This document shows positions 1 to 8,384 of a DNA stretch of 35,597 nt, one piece after another. Source of the DNA: Cupriavidus sp. D384 (GTDB lineage: Bacteria > Pseudomonadota > Gammaproteobacteria > Burkholderiales > Burkholderiaceae). The notes under the pieces were generated by a model. That model saw only the letters and a list, made by a program, of their open reading frames with translations. It searched no databases and was not told the DNA's origin. Each line of letters opens with the position of its first letter. The stretch's first letter is position 1. Where the stretch lies: contig NZ_BBQI01000052.1 of the NCBI RefSeq assembly GCF_001652915.1, positions 1 through 35,597 on the forward strand, given 5' to 3'. The position numbers and the translations under genes were made by a program.

Positions 1-2393
1 GGTTCGGACAGCGAGATATTGGCGGCACGCAGCCGCTTGAGGATCTCGAACAGCAGGTCGCTCTTGGTGCCCCCTGCGATGCGCGGACTGCCCACGTAGC
101 CCGTCACGCTCAGCGTGATGCCGTTGGGCGCCAGCTGGCTGAACGTGACCGATGGTGCGGGAATGTCCAGGATGGTCTCGTTCTCGCGATAGACCTCCAG
201 CAGCAGGTCGCGCACGGCCTCGGGATCGGTGTTGAGCGGGAAGGTCAGCTGCAGCGTCGCCACGCCCTGGGTGCTGTTGCTCATCGTGACGTTGCGCACG
301 TTCTGCGAGATCAGCTGCGAGTTCGGCACGATCACCGTGGAACGGTCGCCCAGCTGGATTTCCGTGGCGCGCACGTTGATGCGGCGGATATCGCCTTCCA
401 CGCCGGCCAGGCTGACCATGTCGCCCACCTTCACCGGGCGCTCGGTCAGCAGTATCAGGCCAGACACGAAATTCTTCACGATTTCCTGCAGGCCGAAACC
501 GATACCCACCGACAGCGCGCTGACGATCCACGCCAGGTTTTCCCATTTCACGCCCAGCAGCGACAGTGTCAGCAGCACCAGCAGCACGTAGCCGACATTG
601 GTGAACAGCGTGATCAGCGACGCGCGCAGCCCCGGCTCGGAACAGAGCTTGGGCAGCAGTTCGGCGTCGAGCCAGCGGCGCACCGAGCGTAGCAGCCAGA
701 TGCCCACGGTCAGCGCGATCACCGCATTCAGGATGCGGTCGGGCATGATGTTCATGCTGCGCAGCCGTTCGCCGCCCAGCACGGTCAGCAGGCTGTTCAG
801 CAGATCGACCGGCGTGGTGCCGAAGCCGCCCGTCAGCAGGGCAAGCACGGCCAGCAGCAGCAGCGCGCTGGCGCCAATGCCGGACAGCACCGTCGATACC
901 TGCTCCAGATGCGAGTCGCCCACCCCGAACAGCTGCTTGATGACGCGGCCGCTGCGGTGGCTGGCCGAGAACAGCGCCTCGCAGATGTCGCGCGTCAGCT
1001 GGGTCAGCAGGTACAGGCTGCACAGCACGATATCGAACCAGACCAGTTCGTAGGTCAGGAAGCGCGCAAAGCTGATATAGCCGACCAGCAGGGCACCGAA
1101 CGACACAATCACGATCAGCGTGACGGCGGCGTGGATCAGCCCGGCCAGCGTGGCGCGCTCTTCGGGCCGCTCGCCGGCCGCCACCAGTTCGGTGCGTACG
1201 CGGTTGGCGCGCAGCAGCGCCGCGCCGATGGTCAGCACCACCACCAGCGAGACCAGCCCCCGGCCTAGCAGCGTGACCTGCACCGTGGTATCGGCCATGC
1301 GGTTGAGTTGCTCCAGCGTGCCCGCGAGCAGCAGCATGCCAGCCAGCACCGTGGGGAATGGCCGCATCGCCAGCGCCACCGGATCGGCCAGTGCAGGCAG
1401 CCGCCAGCTGGGGTGGCGCGTGCATAGCAGTGCGCGCCCCAGGCCGGCGATCAGCGCGCTGGTCATGGTCAGCTTGGCGATCTCGTTCATCAGGTCCTGC
1501 AACGCAGGCGATATCTCGTCACCGCCGGTGAAGGCCGCATAGACGATGCGCACGGCCACCGCCGTGGTGACAACCGTGGTCAGTGCCGTGGCAAGGGCCA
1601 GCGCGCTGCGCCGCAGGCGCGTTTCAGGCAGCTGGGTCAGGCAGAACCAGGCCAGCCCGCGTTCCAGCAGCCGCCGGCCGAGCGACCAGACCGCCAGCGC
1701 CACGGCCAGCAGGATGATGGTCTTGCCGCGCTGCGACGGCTCCCAGGCCATCTGGATGCGCGGCCAGATATCGTCGGTGAAGTTGCCCAGGCGCTCGCGG
1801 TCTTCCTCGGACACCTTGAACAGCGGCGTCCAGAAGGCGGGGTTCAGGATGCTGTCCGAACGCAGGGCGAGCTGGTCCTTCAGGCGGCTGCGCTGCAGCT
1901 TGGCGAGCTGGTCGCGCAGGTGGGCGATGTTGTCCTTGCTGTCGGCTGCCTGCTTCAGTTCGTCGTCGAGCTGGCTCTTGCGCGCGTTCAGTTCCGCCCG
2001 CTGCCTGATGACGGCGGGCGCTTCCTTGGCGGCGTCCTTGGCCTTGCTGTCGGGGCTGGCGTCGGGCGGCGGCCCCAGCAGATCTACCTGGGCCTGCAGC
2101 TGGGCGCGCTGCGGCGTCAGCGACGCGGCGAGCTTGTCGACATCGTCGTCGAGCTGCTTCAGCGCGTCGTTGAGATCGCCCAGCTTGATGTTGCCGGACG
2201 CACTGGACGCCTGCTGCTTGACGCGGTCCTGCTCGGACTGCAGCCGCTTCAGTTCGGAGATGGCTTCGGCGTGCGTCAGCGTGGGAATTTGCTGCGCTTC
2301 CGCCTCGGAGGCGGATTCGGCCGCGAAACCTGCGGGCACTTGGATCAGTGCCGCGATGACAAGGCTCATGATGAGCCAGGAGATTCGGCGCAT
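1..2393 (-). CDS. MscS-family mechanosensitive channel with DUF3772-like N-terminus (3' end cut by window)
   Basis: Inner-membrane channel expected to open on membrane tension and release solutes during osmotic downshock. Reading the minus strand from the ATG at 2393 gives 797 codons without a stop. A signal peptide (MRRISWLIMSLVIAAL) is followed by a Gln/Lys/Asp-rich, coiled-coil-like periplasmic part of about 150 residues, matching the DUF3772 type of large MscS proteins. Several membrane segments follow (for example around GKTIILLAVALAVWSLGRR), then the MscS core: the pore-helix region SALSVGIGFGLQEIVKNF, the beta domain with LTERPVKVGDMV and VPNSQLISQNV, and the alpha/beta C-domain reaching LLFEILKRLRAANISLSEP at the window edge. 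Family members are around 800-850 residues, so probably only a few dozen residues are missing. It is divergent from the VOC gene. No strong Shine-Dalgarno is seen before the start, which was chosen because it gives a good signal peptide. Confidence 0.9.
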   Translation of the reverse strand, partial: MRRISWLIMSLVIAALIQVPAGFAAESASEAEAQQIPTLTHAEAISELKRLQSEQDRVKQQASSASGNIKLGDLNDALKQLDDDVDKLAASLTPQRAQLQAQVDLLGPPPDASPDSKAKDAAKEAPAVIRQRAELNARKSQLDDELKQAADSKDNIAHLRDQLAKLQRSRLKDQLALRSDSILNPAFWTPLFKVSEEDRERLGNFTDDIWPRIQMAWEPSQRGKTIILLAVALAVWSLGRRLLERGLAWFCLTQLPETRLRRSALALATALTTVVTTAVAVRIVYAAFTGGDEISPALQDLMNEIAKLTMTSALIAGLGRALLCTRHPSWRLPALADPVALAMRPFPTVLAGMLLLAGTLEQLNRMADTTVQVTLLGRGLVSLVVVLTIGAALLRANRVRTELVAAGERPEERATLAGLIHAAVTLIVIVSFGALLVGYISFARFLTYELVWFDIVLCSLYLLTQLTRDICEALFSASHRSGRVIKQLFGVGDSHLEQVSTVLSGIGASALLLLAVLALLTGGFGTTPVDLLNSLLTVLGGERLRSMNIMPDRILNAVIALTVGIWLLRSVRRWLDAELLPKLCSEPGLRASLITLFTNVGYVLLVLLTLSLLGVKWENLAWIVSALSVGIGFGLQEIVKNFVSGLILLTERPVKVGDMVSLAGVEGDIRRINVRATEIQLGDRSTVIVPNSQLISQNVRNVTMSNSTQGVATLQLTFPLNTDPEAVRDLLLEVYRENETILDIPAPSVTFSQLAPNGITLSVTGYVGSPRIAGGTKSDLLFEILKRLRAANISLSE

Positions 2394-2547
2394 GACTTGG
2401 GGCGCGGTGGTTGACCGGCCCGGCAGTATAAAAGCCGCCCTCCACTGGCCCGGTGTACATTACGCCTTGCACTGCACAGCTACACATGCTGTTACATAAT
2501 CGCCGCTCCCAGGGATCACCTCGGGCACCACAACAGGACACCACGCC

Positions 2548-2952
2548 ATGACGCTTGCGATCGAACGCCTTGACCATATCGTGCTCAATGTGAAGGACGT
2601 GGAGGCCAGCGTGGCCTGGTACGAACAGGTGCTGGGCATGCAGCGCGAAGACTTCGAGTCGCGCAGCGGCAAGCGCGTGTCGGTCAAGTTCGGCCAGCAG
2701 AAGATCAACCTGCGCCCGGTGAACGAAGACACGGTGGCGTGGTTCACCGGCGTGCACCCCACATCGGGCAGCGACGACCTGTGCTTCATCACGAAGATGC
2801 CGCCGCAGGAGGTGATCGCCCATTTCCTGGCGCACAAGGTTGCCGTGGAAGTGGGACCGGTGCAGCGCACCGGCGCGCTGGGACCGATGACGTCCGTGTA
2901 CTGCCGCGATCCCGACGGCAACCTGATCGAAGTGGCGAGTTATCCGGTGTAG
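2548..2952 (+). CDS. VOC-family (glyoxalase/dioxygenase fold) protein, GLOD5-like
   Basis: A 134-residue single-domain vicinal-oxygen-chelate protein. It opens with LDHIVLNVKDVEASVAWYEQ, the usual first beta-alpha-beta unit with a candidate metal ligand at His10, and closes with the family signature YCRDPDGNLIEVASYPV, with Glu128 as the last ligand position. FGQQKINLRPV, SDDLCFIT and GPVQRTGALGPMTSVY are typical of the GLOD5-like branch. The position that often carries a second His (before LCF) is Asp here, so the classical four-ligand metal site looks incomplete and glyoxalase I activity should not be assumed. The substrate is unknown. It is a cytosolic protein, divergent from the mechanosensitive channel gene. 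The start at 2548 gives a full-length domain. Confidence 0.88.
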   Translation: MTLAIERLDHIVLNVKDVEASVAWYEQVLGMQREDFESRSGKRVSVKFGQQKINLRPVNEDTVAWFTGVHPTSGSDDLCFITKMPPQEVIAHFLAHKVAVEVGPVQRTGALGPMTSVYCRDPDGNLIEVASYPV

Positions 2953-2986
2953 CCGGGCGCGTCGTATGGCAGGCGCCTGCCTTGTT

Positions 2987-3094
2987 CCCCGCCTCTCTCC
3001 CGCAGGCAACAGACGGGAGGCAACAGACGTTGTTTCAATGCTGCTGGTGTGCTCCCCTCTCCCGCAGGCGGGAGAGGGGCGGGGGGAGAGGGCA
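2987..3094. repeat. REP/BIME-like palindromic repeat with a degenerate neighbour copy
   Basis: Positions 3054-3079 form a nearly perfect palindrome (arms CCCCTCTCCCGC and GCGGGAGAGGGG), followed by a GGGGGGAGAGGGC tail to 3093. A weaker copy precedes it at about 2989-3029 (CTCTCCCGC ... CGGGAGG), where an 11-base unit GGCAACAGACG occurs twice (3005-3015 and 3019-3029). The same arms and tail recur near 9.5, 14.1 and 20.5 kb. The element lies between the VOC gene and the cytochrome gene. The RNA hairpin could reduce read-through, but no T-tract follows it. Confidence 0.8.
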
Positions 3095-3120
3095 GGCCGA
3101 TTCAATTCTCATCACGCATC

Positions 3121-3495
3121 ATGAAGTACGCTGCACCGCTTGCATTCACGTTGTTTGCCGTCACCACTGCCCACGCCGCCGGCGACATCGAGAAGGGCAG
3201 GGACATCTTCACCACGCGCTGTGCGTCGTGCCACCACGTAGGCCCGTCGGCGCGTGCGGCGTTCGGCCCCCAGCTGAACGGCGTGTTCGGGCGCAAGGCG
3301 GGCGGCACCGACGACTACCGCTATTCCGATGCCATGAAGGCGTCCCCCGTGGTGTGGGGCGACGACACGCTGCGCGCGTTCCTGCAGGCGCCGGCCAAGG
3401 TCGTGCCCGGCACCAAGATGCGCTTCTGGGGCATGAGCAATGCACGCCAGCTTGATGACCTGCTGGCCTACCTGCGCACGTTCCCGCAGCCGTAA
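3121..3495 (+). CDS. Small periplasmic class I cytochrome c
   Basis: A 124-residue monohaem c-type cytochrome. A Sec signal peptide ends near ALAFTLFAVTTAHA, so the mature protein begins about AGDIEKGRDIF. The haem site is CASCH (Cys34, Cys37, His38), with FGPQLNGVFGRKAG downstream as in cytochromes of the c2/c550 type. Met100 in PGTKMRF is the probable sixth haem ligand. The C-terminal helix contains LDDLLAYLRTF, also typical. It should shuttle electrons in the periplasm; the partner is not evident from its neighbours. The ATG at 3121 was chosen because translation from the upstream in-frame ATG would read through the REP repeat and bury the signal peptide. It converges with the LysR gene, with about ten bases between stops. 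Its haem would be attached by the ccm system further along the window. Confidence 0.9.
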   Translation: MKYAAPLAFTLFAVTTAHAAGDIEKGRDIFTTRCASCHHVGPSARAAFGPQLNGVFGRKAGGTDDYRYSDAMKASPVVWGDDTLRAFLQAPAKVVPGTKMRFWGMSNARQLDDLLAYLRTFPQP

Positions 3496-3505
3496 CCGCA
3501 GGGCG

Positions 3506-4396
3506 CTATTCCACATGGGCTTCGAGGATGTCGATCATGCGCTGGGCCAGCGGTGACAGGTAGGCCCCGGCACGCGTGATGACGCCCACGCGGCGGCCCA
3601 GGTCCAGCGCGTCGGCGCGCAGGGCAATCGGCCGCAGGCCCATGCGCTTGCTGTTGGTGGTTGATCCGGCGATACACAACATCTCCGTGCCGCGCACCAG
3701 ATCGAACAGCGTGGTGCTGCCGAAATCCGTCTCCACGCGCAGCGTCGGTGCCGGCAATCCAGCGCTGGCAAAGGCGCGGTCGATCTGCTGGCGGATCAGC
3801 ACGTGTCCGGTCGGCAGCAGCCAGTGCTGGCCCACCAGATCGACCAGCGTCAGGTCGCGCCGGCGCTGCAGCGCGTGGTTCTCGTCGGCCACCACGGCCA
3901 GGCGGTCGGTGAACAGTTCGCGTGTTGCCAGCGCGGGATTGGCCTGGCGCGGCAGCGGGGCCACGGCCAGGTCCAGTTCGCCGGCCTGCACCTGGTCCAT
4001 CAACTCGCGCGCCACGCGCATGCTCAGGCGCAGCCGCGCCACGGGCCGTTCGCGCAGCAGCTGCTGGCAGGCGCCCAGCACCAGCGCATTGGGCATCGAT
4101 GGCGAATAGCCAAGCCGCAGCAGGCCCTGTTCGCCGGTCTGGATGCCGCGCATCTCCTTGATGGCATCGTCGTATTCCAGCCGGATGCGGCGCGCCCGCT
4201 CCAGGAACACCGTGCCAGCCTGCGTCACGCGCATGCCCAGCGTGGTGCGCTCGAACAGGGGCACGCCCAGTTGCGCCTCCACCCGCTGGATCGCCTTGGT
4301 CAGCGCCGGCTGGGTCATGCCCAGCGCCTCGGCGGCCCGGCCGATGCCGCCGTGGGCACCAACGGCCAGCACGTAGTCCAGGTCACGTGTCTCCAT
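3506..4396 (-). CDS. LysR-type transcriptional regulator
   Basis: A 296-residue LysR regulator of normal length. The N-terminal winged helix-turn-helix is visible in GGIGRAAEALGMTQPALTKA followed by VEAQLGVPLFERTTLGMRVT. The remainder (about residues 90-290) is the periplasmic-binding-protein-like effector domain. It is transcribed away from the acyl-CoA synthetase, acyl-CoA dehydrogenase and Bug receptor genes across a 118-base gap. This is the usual arrangement for a LysR protein that controls the divergent operon and itself. The effector is probably the acid, or its CoA ester, handled by those genes, but this is inferred from position only. Confidence 0.93.
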   Translation of the reverse strand: METRDLDYVLAVGAHGGIGRAAEALGMTQPALTKAIQRVEAQLGVPLFERTTLGMRVTQAGTVFLERARRIRLEYDDAIKEMRGIQTGEQGLLRLGYSPSMPNALVLGACQQLLRERPVARLRLSMRVARELMDQVQAGELDLAVAPLPRQANPALATRELFTDRLAVVADENHALQRRRDLTLVDLVGQHWLLPTGHVLIRQQIDRAFASAGLPAPTLRVETDFGSTTLFDLVRGTEMLCIAGSTTNSKRMGLRPIALRADALDLGRRVGVITRAGAYLSPLAQRMIDILEAHVE

Positions 4397-4440
4397 GGTG
4401 TCTCGTATTCCTCATTCCCATCGGTTATGACTTTATTCCA

Positions 4441-4459
4441 ATCACGACATTGTGGTGAT
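4441..4459. promoter_or_regulatory. Candidate operator palindrome between lysR and the acyl-CoA synthetase gene
   Basis: An interrupted palindrome ATCAC-N9-GTGAT lies in the divergent intergenic region, between the LysR start at 4396 and the acyl-CoA synthetase start at 4515. Its position suits a LysR-type site shared by both promoters, although it does not fit the T-N11-A rule exactly. No convincing -10/-35 pair was recognised next to it. Confidence 0.35.
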
Positions 4460-4514
4460 GTCGCGCATCTTACAGACTTGGGTCACACCACACCTATCCA
4501 GATTGGAGACAACG

Positions 4515-6068
4515 ATGACGTTCGCCTATTTCCTCAGGCGTGCGGCGCGCTATTGGGGCGACAACCCCGCCGTGCTGTACCGCGACCGCGTGCTGACCTA
4601 CCGCCAGCTTGACGAACGGTCGACACGGCTTGCCAATGCGCTGCTGGCGCTGGGCCTGCAGCAAGGCGACCGCGTGGCAATCCAGTCGCGCAACTGCCCC
4701 GAGATCGTCGAGATCGAATGTGCGCTGTACAAGGCCGGGCTGGTCAAGGCGGCGCTGAATCCGCGCTTTACGGCCAATGAGGCGTCCGATGTGGTCGAAA
4801 ACTGCACGCCACGCGTGATGATTGCGGGCCCCGGCTACACCGGCTATTCGCGGGACACGCGCGGGTTTGGCTGCGTCGAGCATTTCATTGCCATCGCCGG
4901 CGCGGAAGGCGGCTACGGCGCCTATGAAGCGCTGATCGAGCGCGGCGCCAACTCGGAAATCGACTATGTGCCACAGCCGGACGACCTGGCCGTGCTGCAC
5001 TTTTCGTCGGGCTCCACGGGCAAGATCAAGGCCGCCATGCAGACCTATGGCAACCGGCTGGCGTCGATGCGCAAGATGATCCTGACCATGGATCGCCCTG
5101 CGCGCCCCGGCGACCGGCTGGCGTTGATCGGCCCGGTCACGCATGCATCGGGCATGCTGATGCAGCCCTATCTGTTCCTGGGCGCCACGCTGGTGCTGTT
5201 CGAGAAATTCGAACCGGCCCGCTTCCTGGCCGATGTGGCGCGCCTGAAGCTGACCCACGTGTTCATGGTGCCCGCCATGATCAACATGCTGCTGGCCGAG
5301 CCGACGCTTGCCACGGCCGATCTGGGCAGCCTCAAGACGCTGGCTTATGGCGCCGCGCCGATGGCCCCGGCACGCATTCGCGAAGCCTGGGAACGTATCG
5401 GGCCGGTGCTGTCGCAGGGCTATGGCGCCAGCGAGTCCACATCAGGCGTCACGCGCCTGTCCACGGCCGACCATGCGCTGGCGATCGACAGCAAGCCCGA
5501 GCGGTTGGCGTCGTGCGGCCGTGCGCTGGGCGAAACCGAAGTACGTGTGGTCAACGAGCGCGGCGAGGAAGTCAGCGGCGACGAAATTGGCGAGCTTGTG
5601 ATCCGGGGTGCCGATGTGTTCCAGGGCTACTGGGGCGAGCCGGAGCTGACGCGCGAAGTGCTGATCGACGGCTGGCTGCACACCGGCGACCTGGCGCGCG
5701 TGGATGCCGACGGCTACCTGTACCTGGTCGACCGCAAGAAGGACATGATCATCTCGGGCGGCTTCAACGTCTATCCGACCGAGGTGGAAGCCACGCTGTA
5801 CCAGCATCCCGACGTGATGGAAGCCTGCGTGATCAGCGTGCCCGACGACACCTGGGGCGAGAGCGTCAAGGCCGTGGTGGCGCTGTGGCCGGGCCGGCAG
5901 GCCAGTGCGGCCGAACTGATCGGGCACTGCCGTGCGCGCATTGCCGACTACAAGTCGCCGCGTTCGGTCGATTTCGTCGCCGAACTGCCCAAGAACGCCA
6001 GCGGCAAGCTGGCCCGCAAGCTGGTGCGCGAGCAGTACTGGCTCGGCGCCAGCCGCCGCGTGAACTGA
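4515..6068 (+). CDS. AMP-dependent acyl-CoA synthetase/ligase (ANL superfamily)
   Basis: A 517-residue enzyme expected to activate a carboxylic acid to its CoA thioester through an acyl-adenylate. The phosphate-binding A3 motif is LHFSSGSTGKIKAAMQT (residues 161-177). The A5-type motif is QGYGASEST. The A7/A8 region reads GWLHTGDLARVDADGYLYLV then DRKKDMIISGGFNVYPTEVE, and the A10 motif is KNASGKLARK with catalytic Lys498. The start at 4515 is preceded by GGAGAC at a good distance; an upstream in-frame ATG at 4452 would run through the operator region. It is followed after 16 bases by an acyl-CoA dehydrogenase and then a Bug receptor, so the three probably form an operon for uptake and activation of an organic acid. 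The sequence alone does not tell the substrate (aromatic, branched or fatty acid). Confidence 0.92.
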   Translation: MTFAYFLRRAARYWGDNPAVLYRDRVLTYRQLDERSTRLANALLALGLQQGDRVAIQSRNCPEIVEIECALYKAGLVKAALNPRFTANEASDVVENCTPRVMIAGPGYTGYSRDTRGFGCVEHFIAIAGAEGGYGAYEALIERGANSEIDYVPQPDDLAVLHFSSGSTGKIKAAMQTYGNRLASMRKMILTMDRPARPGDRLALIGPVTHASGMLMQPYLFLGATLVLFEKFEPARFLADVARLKLTHVFMVPAMINMLLAEPTLATADLGSLKTLAYGAAPMAPARIREAWERIGPVLSQGYGASESTSGVTRLSTADHALAIDSKPERLASCGRALGETEVRVVNERGEEVSGDEIGELVIRGADVFQGYWGEPELTREVLIDGWLHTGDLARVDADGYLYLVDRKKDMIISGGFNVYPTEVEATLYQHPDVMEACVISVPDDTWGESVKAVVALWPGRQASAAELIGHCRARIADYKSPRSVDFVAELPKNASGKLARKLVREQYWLGASRRVN

Positions 6069-6084
6069 TCCACGGAGCCAAGAC

Positions 6085-7260
6085 ATGTTCGACCATCTGA
6101 CCAATCCGGTGCTAATCGAAACGCGCGCCGCGGTGCAGCGCTATATCAACGACGAACTGCTGCCGCTGCAACGCGAACTGGGCCTGGGCACCGAAGACCC
6201 GTGGCCGCGCGACGTACTGCGCAACGTCTGGCGCCGCTCCAGCGAACTCGGGCTGTACGCGGCCTGCCTGCCCGTGGAACTGGGTGGCAGGGGCCTCAAT
6301 ATCGCGGAGCAGTGCGCGCTGAAGGCCGACCTGGCCGCCAGCGGCGCGGTGCTGGCCCCGCACGTGCTGGGCGACCTGGGTGGCCCGCCGCGCGTGGGCA
6401 ACATGCTCAAGTACGCCACGCCGGACCAGGTGGCGCGCTACTTCCAGCCGGTGATCCGGGGCCAGAAATCCACGTGCTTTGCGCTGACCGAGCCGCACTC
6501 GGGCTCCGATGCACAAAGCATCCGCACCAGCGCAGTGGTGGACGGCGACGATCTGGTGATCAACGGCGAGAAGCATTACATCAGCGGCGCGCCGTTCGCG
6601 GACTTTGCCATCGTGATGTGCGTGACCGATGCCACCACCACGCCGCCGTCGATCACGGCCGTGCTGGTCGACCTGGACCTGCCGGGCGTAACCGTCAGCA
6701 CCGAGTACGTGCCGATGTCGGGCCAGCATATCGATGCCGATATCCGCTTCGAAAACGTCCGCGTGCCGCGCGCCAATATCTTTGGCGGCGAAGGGCGGGG
6801 TTTCAAGCTGGGCATGTCGCGCATCAACGTGAACCGGCTGCTGCATTGCCCGTCGATGCTGGGGCTGGCAACGCGTGCCTACGAGGCATCGGTGGCCTAT
6901 GCGGGCCAGCGCCGTCAGTTTGGCGGCCCGATTGCGCGCTTCCAGGCCATCCAGCATATGCTGGCCGACATGGCGGCGGCGCTGTGGGCCTGCGAGAGCA
7001 TGATTGCCCAGACCGCGCTGCTGGCCGATGCCGGTGCCGACCTGCGCATGAAGGCGGCCGCGTGCAAGCTGTTCGTGTCGGAACGCTGCTTCGAGGTGGC
7101 GGACAAGGCCGTGCAGATCCACGGCAACCTGGGTGTCACGCGCGGGCATCCCGTGGAGCAGACCTGGCGCAAGCTGCGCATGTTCCGCATCTTCACGGGC
7201 ACCAGCGAGATCCAGCGCAATACGATTGCCAAGGCCATCCTGGACCCGGCCGGGGCCTGA
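6085..7260 (+). CDS. Acyl-CoA dehydrogenase family protein with altered catalytic-base positions
   Basis: A 391-residue FAD flavoprotein of the acyl-CoA dehydrogenase family. CFALTEPHSGSDAQSIRT (from residue 131) is the first family signature and the end of the helical domain. QFGGPIARFQAIQHMLADM and QIHGNLGVTRGHPVEQ, with FTGTSEIQRNTIAKAIL, mark the C-terminal four-helix domain. In MCAD-type enzymes the catalytic Glu lies in YEGTSQIQR; here that position is Thr371 (FTGTSEIQR). In IVD/LCAD-type enzymes the base is the Glu of ERLVLA; the corresponding residue here appears to be Asn250 (VNRLLHC). The base is therefore either elsewhere or absent, and ordinary alpha,beta-dehydrogenation cannot be taken for granted. 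RBS GGAGCCAAG precedes the ATG. It is the second gene of the synthetase operon and presumably acts on the CoA ester that enzyme makes. Confidence 0.9.
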   Translation: MFDHLTNPVLIETRAAVQRYINDELLPLQRELGLGTEDPWPRDVLRNVWRRSSELGLYAACLPVELGGRGLNIAEQCALKADLAASGAVLAPHVLGDLGGPPRVGNMLKYATPDQVARYFQPVIRGQKSTCFALTEPHSGSDAQSIRTSAVVDGDDLVINGEKHYISGAPFADFAIVMCVTDATTTPPSITAVLVDLDLPGVTVSTEYVPMSGQHIDADIRFENVRVPRANIFGGEGRGFKLGMSRINVNRLLHCPSMLGLATRAYEASVAYAGQRRQFGGPIARFQAIQHMLADMAAALWACESMIAQTALLADAGADLRMKAAACKLFVSERCFEVADKAVQIHGNLGVTRGHPVEQTWRKLRMFRIFTGTSEIQRNTIAKAILDPAGA

Positions 7261-7307
7261 TTGCGCCACACGCGCGCCACACACCAGAAAAAAACACAGG
7301 AGACAAC

Positions 7308-8306
7308 ATGAATCGTCGTCAATGGCTGGCTACGGCAGGCGCCGCGGCCGGTGCCGCCGCACTGGGTGGCGTGATGAGCCGCGTGGCCGTGGCCGCCGCG
7401 CCGTATCCGTCGCGCCCGATCCGGCTGATCGTGCCGTTTATCGCGGGCACCGCGCCCGATTCCATCGCCCGCACCATCTCGGCGGAACTGTCGCCGGTGC
7501 TGGGCCAGCCGCTGGTGGTGGAGAACATCGGCGGGGCTGGCGGCATCATCGGCGCCCGGGCGCTGAAGCGCGCCGAGCCCGATGGCTACACGCTGGGCAT
7601 CCTTGCCAACCAGCACGTGATCAACGTCCATCTGTACAAGGATCAACCGTACGACGCCGCCCGCGACTTCACGGCGATCTCGGCGCTGTCGGGCGGCCCC
7701 GTGGTGCTGGCCGTGCCAGCGTCGTCGCCGTTCAGGACGGCGCGGGAACTGATCGAGGCGATGAAGAAGAAGCCTGGTGCGCTGAACTACGGGTCGGGCG
7801 GCAAGGGCAGCGTCTCGCATCTGGCCGTGGAATCGCTGCTGCACCAGAACCATGTCGAAGCAGTCCACATCCCGTACAAGGGCGCCAGCGAAATCCTGAC
7901 GTCGATGCTGAGCGGCCAGACGCAATTCGGCATGCCGGTGATGTCCACGGCGGCGCCGTTCCTGCGCAACGGGCAGATTCGTGCGCTGGCGGTGTCATCG
8001 GCCGTGCGGACCAGCTATTTCCCGAACGTGCCGACTTTGGCGGAATCGTTGCCGCCGGGGTTTGTGCTGGATAACTGGAGCGGGCTGTTTGCCCCGGCCG
8101 GTTTGCCAGCGCCCATGGCGAAACGGCTATTCGACGCGGTGGCCGCGCTGCAGAACAGCGGCAAGCTCGATGCGACGATGAAGGCGAACGCGGGGGAACT
8201 TCGGAAGAGTGATTCGCCGGCTCAGTTCACGCAGATGGTGGCGGCGGATAACGCTAGGTACGGGAAGCTGATTGGAGAGATCGGGATGCGGGGGGAGGTG
8301 GGGTGA
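7308..8306 (+). CDS. Bug/TctC-family periplasmic substrate-binding protein
   Basis: A 332-residue tripartite tricarboxylate transporter (TTT) receptor-type binding protein. The N-terminus NRRQWLATAGAAAGAAAL has twin arginines and a hydrophobic stretch, so export may be by the Tat route, with cleavage near AVAAA. The mature part shows Bug hallmarks: YPSRPIRLIVPFIAGTAPD, LGQPLVVENIGGAGG, DGYTLGI, HIPYKGASEILTSMLSGQTQFG and VPTLAESLPPGF. No TctA/TctB membrane genes are nearby. That is common for the expanded Bug families of Cupriavidus and Bordetella relatives, where receptors may share a transporter or act as sensors. It probably binds the acid activated by the upstream synthetase. AGGAGACAAC precedes the ATG. 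A strong terminator follows the stop. Confidence 0.93.
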   Translation: MNRRQWLATAGAAAGAAALGGVMSRVAVAAAPYPSRPIRLIVPFIAGTAPDSIARTISAELSPVLGQPLVVENIGGAGGIIGARALKRAEPDGYTLGILANQHVINVHLYKDQPYDAARDFTAISALSGGPVVLAVPASSPFRTARELIEAMKKKPGALNYGSGGKGSVSHLAVESLLHQNHVEAVHIPYKGASEILTSMLSGQTQFGMPVMSTAAPFLRNGQIRALAVSSAVRTSYFPNVPTLAESLPPGFVLDNWSGLFAPAGLPAPMAKRLFDAVAALQNSGKLDATMKANAGELRKSDSPAQFTQMVAADNARYGKLIGEIGMRGEVG

Positions 8307-8321
8307 TTGCCTGTCACAGGC

Positions 8322-8350
8322 AAAAAAAGCGCCCGAAGGGCGCTTTTTTT
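8322..8350. terminator. Bidirectional Rho-independent terminator
   Basis: A perfect stem with arms AAAAAAAGCGCCC and GGGCGCTTTTTTT around a three-base loop GAA. The T-run on each strand lets it end both the plus-strand Bug operon (stop at 8306) and the minus-strand pilin gene (stop at 8385). Confidence 0.93.
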
Positions 8351-8384
8351 GGCTTAGGCGAGGGAAAGTCTCGCTGTAGGCTGT

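Noticed and set aside
3052..3093. REP hairpin as a Rho-independent terminator of the VOC gene
   Set aside because: The stem is strong but no T-tract follows on either strand, and the same sequence recurs elsewhere as a repeat, including inside ccmF.
1624..3105. 493-codon minus-strand ORF across the channel and VOC genes
   Set aside because: It is out of frame with the MscS-type gene on the same strand, runs antisense through the VOC gene and starts in a REP repeat.
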